NCBI GenBank assembly: GCA_049997955.1
Contig: JAEBDY010000005.1
Location: 186,001 to 250,000 of the forward strand
DNA from: Umezawaea sp049997955
GTDB lineage: Bacteria; Actinomycetota; Actinomycetes; Mycobacteriales; Pseudonocardiaceae
Reading direction: 5' to 3'
DNA length: 64,000 nucleotides
Shown: in pieces, positions 60,353-64,000 of the stretch
How the letters are laid out: each line of letters opens with the position of its first letter
How positions within the stretch are numbered: position 1 is the first letter of the stretch
Position numbers and translations under genes: made by a program
The notes under the pieces: model-generated
What the model was told of the DNA's origin: nothing
What the model saw: only the letters and a program-made list of their open reading frames with translations
Databases searched by the model: none

Positions 60353-61515
60353 TCGCGGTCGTCGGCATCGGCGTCGACGGGTGGGACGGGCTGCCGCCCG
60401 CCGCCCGTGACGAGGTCGAGGCCGCGCAGGTGCTGATGGGCAACGCGCGGCAGTTGGAGATGGTGCCGGGCGACTTCGAGCGCATCGCCTGGCCGTCGCC
60501 GATGCTGCCCGCGCTGCCGGGGCTGTTCGAGGCCAACCGGCATCGTCGCGTGTGCGTGCTGGCGAGCGGCGATCCGCTGTTCCACGGGATCGGGGCGACG
60601 TTGGTCCGGCTGCTCGGCGCCGACCGGGTGCGGATCGTGCCGCACCCCTCCTCGGTGTCGCTGGCGTGCGCGCGGCTCGGGTGGGCCGTCGACGACGTCG
60701 AGGTCGTCAGCACGGTGGCGCGGCCGGTCGAGCTGCTGCACCCGGTGCTGCACCCCGGCCGTCGGGTGCTCGTGCTGGGCTCCGCACCGCTCGCCGTCGC
60801 GGACCTGCTGGCCTCCCGCGGCTACGGCGACAGCGTCGTGACCGTGCTGGAACGCCTTGGCGGGCCGGGAGAACGGGTGCACGACGACCTGTCCTCGGCG
60901 GACCCGCTGCACGTGCTGGCGATCGAGGTCGTCGGCGACGCGGTCCAGTCGCGGGTGCCCGGACTGCCGGACTCCGCCTACGAGCACGACGGGCAGCTGA
61001 CCAAGCGGGAGGTGCGGGCCGTGACGCTCGCGCAGCTCGCGCCCGTGCCCGGCAGGCTGTTGTGGGACGTCGGGGCCGGAGCGGGCAGCATCGCCATCGA
61101 ATGGGCGCGCGTGCACCCGGCGTGCCGCGCGGTCGGGATCGAGCACCACGCCGAGCGGGCCGAGCGGATGAGGCGCAACGCCCGCGACCTCGGTGTGCCG
61201 GGGGTGCACGTCGTCGTCGGCAAGGCCCCGGAGGCGTTGGCAGGCCTGGAAAGGCCGTCCGCCGTGTTCATCGGCGGGGGCCTGACCGCGCCCGGTGTCG
61301 TGGAGGCGTGCTGGGAGGCGCTGCTGCCCGGTGGCAGGCTCGTCGTCAACGCCGTGACGATGGAGTCCGAGGCCGTCATCGCCGCGTGGCACCCGAAACT
61401 CGGGGGAGACCTGACCAGGATCGCCATCACCCGCGGCTCGCCGGTCGGCGGGTTCACCGGGTGGCGTCCGCACATGCCGGTCACCACGTGGGCCGTGACG
61501 AAGGAAGTCGAATGA
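60349..61515 (+). CDS. cobL: Precorrin-6Y C5,15-methyltransferase (decarboxylating), CbiE-CbiT fused
   Basis: 388 residues. CbiE domain (about 1-200): VVGIGVDGWDGLP, VCVLASGDPLFHGIG, VRIVPHPSSVSLACARLGW. CbiT domain (about 210-388): REVRAVTLAQLAPVPGRLLWDVGAGAGSIAIEWAR (SAM site), then VHVVVGKAPEAL and FIGGGL. It adds two methyl groups to precorrin-6B and decarboxylates it. GTG 60349 overlaps the upstream stop; the stop overlaps cobM. Confidence 0.94.
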   Translation: MIAVVGIGVDGWDGLPPAARDEVEAAQVLMGNARQLEMVPGDFERIAWPSPMLPALPGLFEANRHRRVCVLASGDPLFHGIGATLVRLLGADRVRIVPHPSSVSLACARLGWAVDDVEVVSTVARPVELLHPVLHPGRRVLVLGSAPLAVADLLASRGYGDSVVTVLERLGGPGERVHDDLSSADPLHVLAIEVVGDAVQSRVPGLPDSAYEHDGQLTKREVRAVTLAQLAPVPGRLLWDVGAGAGSIAIEWARVHPACRAVGIEHHAERAERMRRNARDLGVPGVHVVVGKAPEALAGLERPSAVFIGGGLTAPGVVEACWEALLPGGRLVVNAVTMESEAVIAAWHPKLGGDLTRIAITRGSPVGGFTGWRPHMPVTTWAVTKEVE

Positions 61516-62255
61516 CCGTCCACTTCATCGGTGCCGGACCAGGCGCCGCCGACCTGATCACCCTGCGCGGAGCCGGGCTGATCGCCTCCTCGCCGGTCTG
61601 CCTGTACGCGGGCGCGCTCGTGCCGGTCGAACTGCTCGACCACTGCCCACCCGGCGCCCGGCTGGTCGACACCGCGAACCTGACGCTGGACGAGATCGTC
61701 GCGGAGCTGGTCGCGGCCCACTCGGCCGGTCACGACGTCGCCCGCCTGCACTCCGGCGACCCGTCGGTGTTCAGCGCGATGGCCGAGCAGATGCGCCGCC
61801 TGGACGCGGTCGGCGTGCCGTACGACGTGACACCGGGCGTGCCCGCGTTCGCCGCCGCCGCCGCGACCCTGAAGCGGGAACTCACCGTGCCGGGCGTCGG
61901 CCAGACCGTCGTGCTCACCCGCACCTCGGCCCGCGCCACCCCGATGCCGCCGGGCGAGGACCTGGCGACCCTGGGGGCGTCGGGCGCGACGATGGTGCTG
62001 CACCTGGCCGTGCAGCGGATCGAGGAGGTGGTCGCGGACCTCCTGCCGAACTACGGCGCGGACTGCCCGGTCGCCGTGGTGGCCCGCGCCAGCCGCGACG
62101 ACGAGGTCGTGGTGCGCGGCACGCTGGCCGACATCGCCGACCAGGTCATCGCCGCGGACATCCGCCGCACCGCCGTGATCGTGGTCGGCCGCGTGCTCAA
62201 CGCCACCCATTTCCTCGACAGCCACCTCTACTCGGCCGACCGCTGCCGCCCGTGA
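61512..62255 (+). CDS. cobM: Precorrin-4 C11-methyltransferase
   Basis: 247 residues, SAM-dependent uroporphyrin-III-type methylase fold. TVHFIGAGPGAADLITLRGAGLI, SPVCLYAGALVP, ARLHSGDPSVFSAMAEQMRRLD, VTPGVPAFAAAAATLKRELTVPGVGQTVVLTR are family signatures. ATG 61512 overlaps cobL and the stop overlaps the cobK GTG. Confidence 0.95.
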   Translation: MTVHFIGAGPGAADLITLRGAGLIASSPVCLYAGALVPVELLDHCPPGARLVDTANLTLDEIVAELVAAHSAGHDVARLHSGDPSVFSAMAEQMRRLDAVGVPYDVTPGVPAFAAAAATLKRELTVPGVGQTVVLTRTSARATPMPPGEDLATLGASGATMVLHLAVQRIEEVVADLLPNYGADCPVAVVARASRDDEVVVRGTLADIADQVIAADIRRTAVIVVGRVLNATHFLDSHLYSADRCRP

Positions 62256-62971
62256 TCCTGGTACTCGGCGGCACCGGTGAAGCGCGGCGGTTGGCGGCGC
62301 GGATGCCCGGTGAGGTGATCTCCTCGCTGGCCGGGCGGGTGAAGGATCCCCTGCTGCCCGAGGGCGAGGTGCGGATCGGGGGGTTCGGCGGGGTCGGCGG
62401 GCTGGTGGAGTGGTTGCGCGCCAACGGGATCACCGGTGTGGTCGACGCCACGCACCCGTTCGCGGCGGGCATCAGCGCGAACGCCGTGGCCGCCACCGCG
62501 CTGGCGGGGGTGCCGTTGCTGGTGCTGCGGCGGCCGGGGTGGACGGCCGGGCCCGGTGACGACTGGCGGTGGGTCGGGTCGTTGGAGGAGGCCGCCCGTG
62601 AGCTGCCGGGTGAGCGGGTGTTCCTCACGACCGGGCGGCAGGACATCCGCGTGTTCGCGCCCGTCAACCGGTGGTTCCTCGCGCGTTCGGTCGAACCACC
62701 GGAAGCGCCCGTGCCCCAACGGATCCACGTGCTGCTCGACCGAGGACCGTTCACAGTGGACGGTGAGATCGCGTTGATGCGCGAGCACTCGATCGACGTG
62801 CTGGTCACCAAGGACAGCGGTGGTGAGCAGACGGCGGCGAAGCTGGTCGCGGCCCGGCTGCTCGGCGTCCCGGTGGTGGTCGTGCGCCGTCCGCCCGCAC
62901 CCGCCGCGCCGACCGTGGACACGGTCGACGCGGCGGTCGAGTGGGTCAGGCGGGGTAGCGGCGGGGCGTGA
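62252..62971 (+). CDS. cobK: Precorrin-6A reductase
   Basis: 239 residues. MILVLGGTGEARRLAARM (dinucleotide-binding start), GVVDATHPFAAGISANAVAATA, VFLTTGRQDIRVFAPV and VLVTKDSGGEQTAAKLVAARLLGVPVVVVRRP match CobK/CbiJ, which reduces precorrin-6A with NADPH. Its 3' end overlaps the convergent cobIJ gene by 26 bp. Confidence 0.94.
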   Translation: MILVLGGTGEARRLAARMPGEVISSLAGRVKDPLLPEGEVRIGGFGGVGGLVEWLRANGITGVVDATHPFAAGISANAVAATALAGVPLLVLRRPGWTAGPGDDWRWVGSLEEAARELPGERVFLTTGRQDIRVFAPVNRWFLARSVEPPEAPVPQRIHVLLDRGPFTVDGEIALMREHSIDVLVTKDSGGEQTAAKLVAARLLGVPVVVVRRPPAPAAPTVDTVDAAVEWVRRGSGGA

Positions 62972-64000
62972 ACACCTGGCCCCGGCCGGTGATCCGCGTC
63001 GTCGTGGAGCCGATCAGCAGCAGGCAGCGCATGTCCACCGCCGACGGGTCCAGGTCGGCCAGCCGGACGACGCGGACGTCCTCCTGCGGGCCGCCGACGT
63101 CCCGGCCGATCACCACGGGGGTGTCCGGGGACCGGTGCGCCAGCAGGAGGTCCCTGGCCGCCTCGACCTGCCAGGTGCGGCTGCGCGAGGCCGGGTTGTA
63201 GATCGCCAGCACCAGGTCGGCCCGCGCGGCGGCTTCGAGCCTGCCCGCGATGACCTCCCACGGCTTCAGGCGGTCCGACAGCGACACCACGCAGTAGTCG
63301 TGGCCCAGCGGCGCGCCGACCCGGCTCGCCACGGCGTGCGCCGCGGTCAGACCCGGCAGTACGCGCACCGGAACGGAGGAGAACTGCTCCTCGTCGCCGA
63401 CCTCGAGCACCGCGCTGGCCATCGCGAACACGCCGGGGTCGCCGGACGACACCACGACGACCCGTGAGCCGGACTTGGCCAGGTCCAGGGCGAACGCGGC
63501 GCGCTCGGCCTCGACCCGGTTGTCCGACGGGTGCTTGCGCTGGCGCGGGTTCGGCGGCACGCGGTCCAGGTACGGCCCGTAGCCGATCAGGTCGTCGGCG
63601 GACACCAGCGCGTCGCGCGCCTCGGGCGTCATCCACTCCGGCCCGGCCGGGCCGAGACCGACCACCACGACCTCGCCGATCCCGCCGCGTTCGACCACGG
63701 GCTGCCCGACCCTGCTGGGCAGCACGGCCAGCGAGAAGTACGGCACGGTGTCGGGGTCCACTTCGGACAGCGAAGCGGTCCGCTCCCTGCCAGTGGTGGC
63801 CCGCTCGACGTACCACGCGTCGTCCAGGCGCCCCACCGATTCCAGCGCCGTCCGCACGTTCTTGAACGTCCGCCCCAGCTTCATGATCGCCGCGGAGTCG
63901 GTGTGCGCGAGGTGGCCTGCGAGCACGTCGGGCGGCAGGGTGCCGGGCAGGACGGTCAGCACCTCGTCGCGCTCCACCAGCGGCCTGCCGAGCACCGCCG
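62946..64000 (-). CDS. cobIJ: Fused precorrin-2 C20- and precorrin-3B C17-methyltransferase (CobIJ), cut by window end
   Basis: At least 351 residues visible; the frame is open to base 64000. The first 95 residues are the C-terminal part of CobI (VLPGTLPPDVLAGHLAHTDSAAIMKLGRTFKNVRTAL, AWYVERATTGRER, VPYFSLAVLP). From about residue 108 is a whole CobJ: VVVVGLGPAGPEWMTPEARDALVSADDLIGYGPYLDRV, VVVVSSGDPGVFAMASAVLEV, LPGLTAAHAVASRVGAPLGHDYCVVSLSD, LAIYNPASRSR. The CobIJ fusion is known in actinomycetes. It runs opposite to cobLMK. Confidence 0.93.
   Translation of the reverse strand, partial: AVLGRPLVERDEVLTVLPGTLPPDVLAGHLAHTDSAAIMKLGRTFKNVRTALESVGRLDDAWYVERATTGRERTASLSEVDPDTVPYFSLAVLPSRVGQPVVERGGIGEVVVVGLGPAGPEWMTPEARDALVSADDLIGYGPYLDRVPPNPRQRKHPSDNRVEAERAAFALDLAKSGSRVVVVSSGDPGVFAMASAVLEVGDEEQFSSVPVRVLPGLTAAHAVASRVGAPLGHDYCVVSLSDRLKPWEVIAGRLEAAARADLVLAIYNPASRSRTWQVEAARDLLLAHRSPDTPVVIGRDVGGPQEDVRVVRLADLDPSAVDMRCLLLIGSTTTRITGRGQVFTPRRYPA

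Overview
The window is high-GC DNA with overlapping start/stop codons, many GTG starts and strong Shine-Dalgarno sites, typical of an actinomycete chromosome. A mycothiol-dependent formaldehyde dehydrogenase, a WS/DGAT acyltransferase, an LmeA-type protein, an F420-type PPOX oxidoreductase and rare TTA codons point to Actinomycetia. My best guess is a Pseudonocardiales genus such as Lentzea, Saccharothrix or Actinosynnema; this is inference from gene content, not a search result.

Region 1 (about 1-27.9 kb) is a surface or extracellular polysaccharide locus. A six-gene chain with start/stop overlaps (1-5335) makes modified amino sugars: Gfo/Idh oxidoreductase, NAD epimerase, two DegT aminotransferases, a NeuD/PglD-like and a WbpD-like acyltransferase. 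A UDP-sugar 6-dehydrogenase (26.5 kb) completes a WbpA-B-E-D-like set expected to give a diacetamido uronic acid. Next come a 1339-residue secreted protein with three DUF4082 modules, a GT2 and a membrane acyltransferase. Reading leftward are Wzz, Wzy, Wzx and a GT2, and a second leftward operon with a GT2-GT4 fusion, an AsnB-type amidotransferase, an MFS carrier and a TolB-like protein. A parallel beta-helix lipoprotein, a GT4 and a YVTN beta-propeller protein complete it. No initiating phosphoglycosyltransferase is in the window.

Region 2 (28-49 kb) is mixed housekeeping and accessory content: a sugar-efflux MFS, a Ser/Thr kinase with a membrane PH-like tail, two enoyl-CoA hydratases, a DeoR regulator, a YciI-LuxR fusion regulator, an orphan solute-binding lipoprotein, a broken FAD-oxidoreductase beside a 17-bp inverted repeat, Tex, an LLM flavoenzyme, a patatin, a phosphotransferase, several alpha/beta hydrolases, LmeA with WS/DGAT, an XRE regulator with its membrane partner behind overlapping palindromes, and a three-gene membrane operon of unknown function.

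Region 3 (49-55 kb) holds a formaldehyde/mycothiol group (VOC protein, MscR, MBL hydrolase), a probable SigB-type stress operon (holin-like protein, DUF3618, DUF4235), a YihY/BrkB membrane protein and thioredoxin.

Region 4 (55-64 kb) is a glutamate-type ABC transporter followed directly by a class V aminotransferase fused to a YheO/DauR-like PAS-HTH regulator. This is the most unusual domain architecture in the window. After a 426-bp noncoding stretch with a long two-part hairpin come the aerobic cobalamin genes (F420/PPOX protein, CobL, CobM, CobK, and CobIJ on the other strand, cut by the window end).
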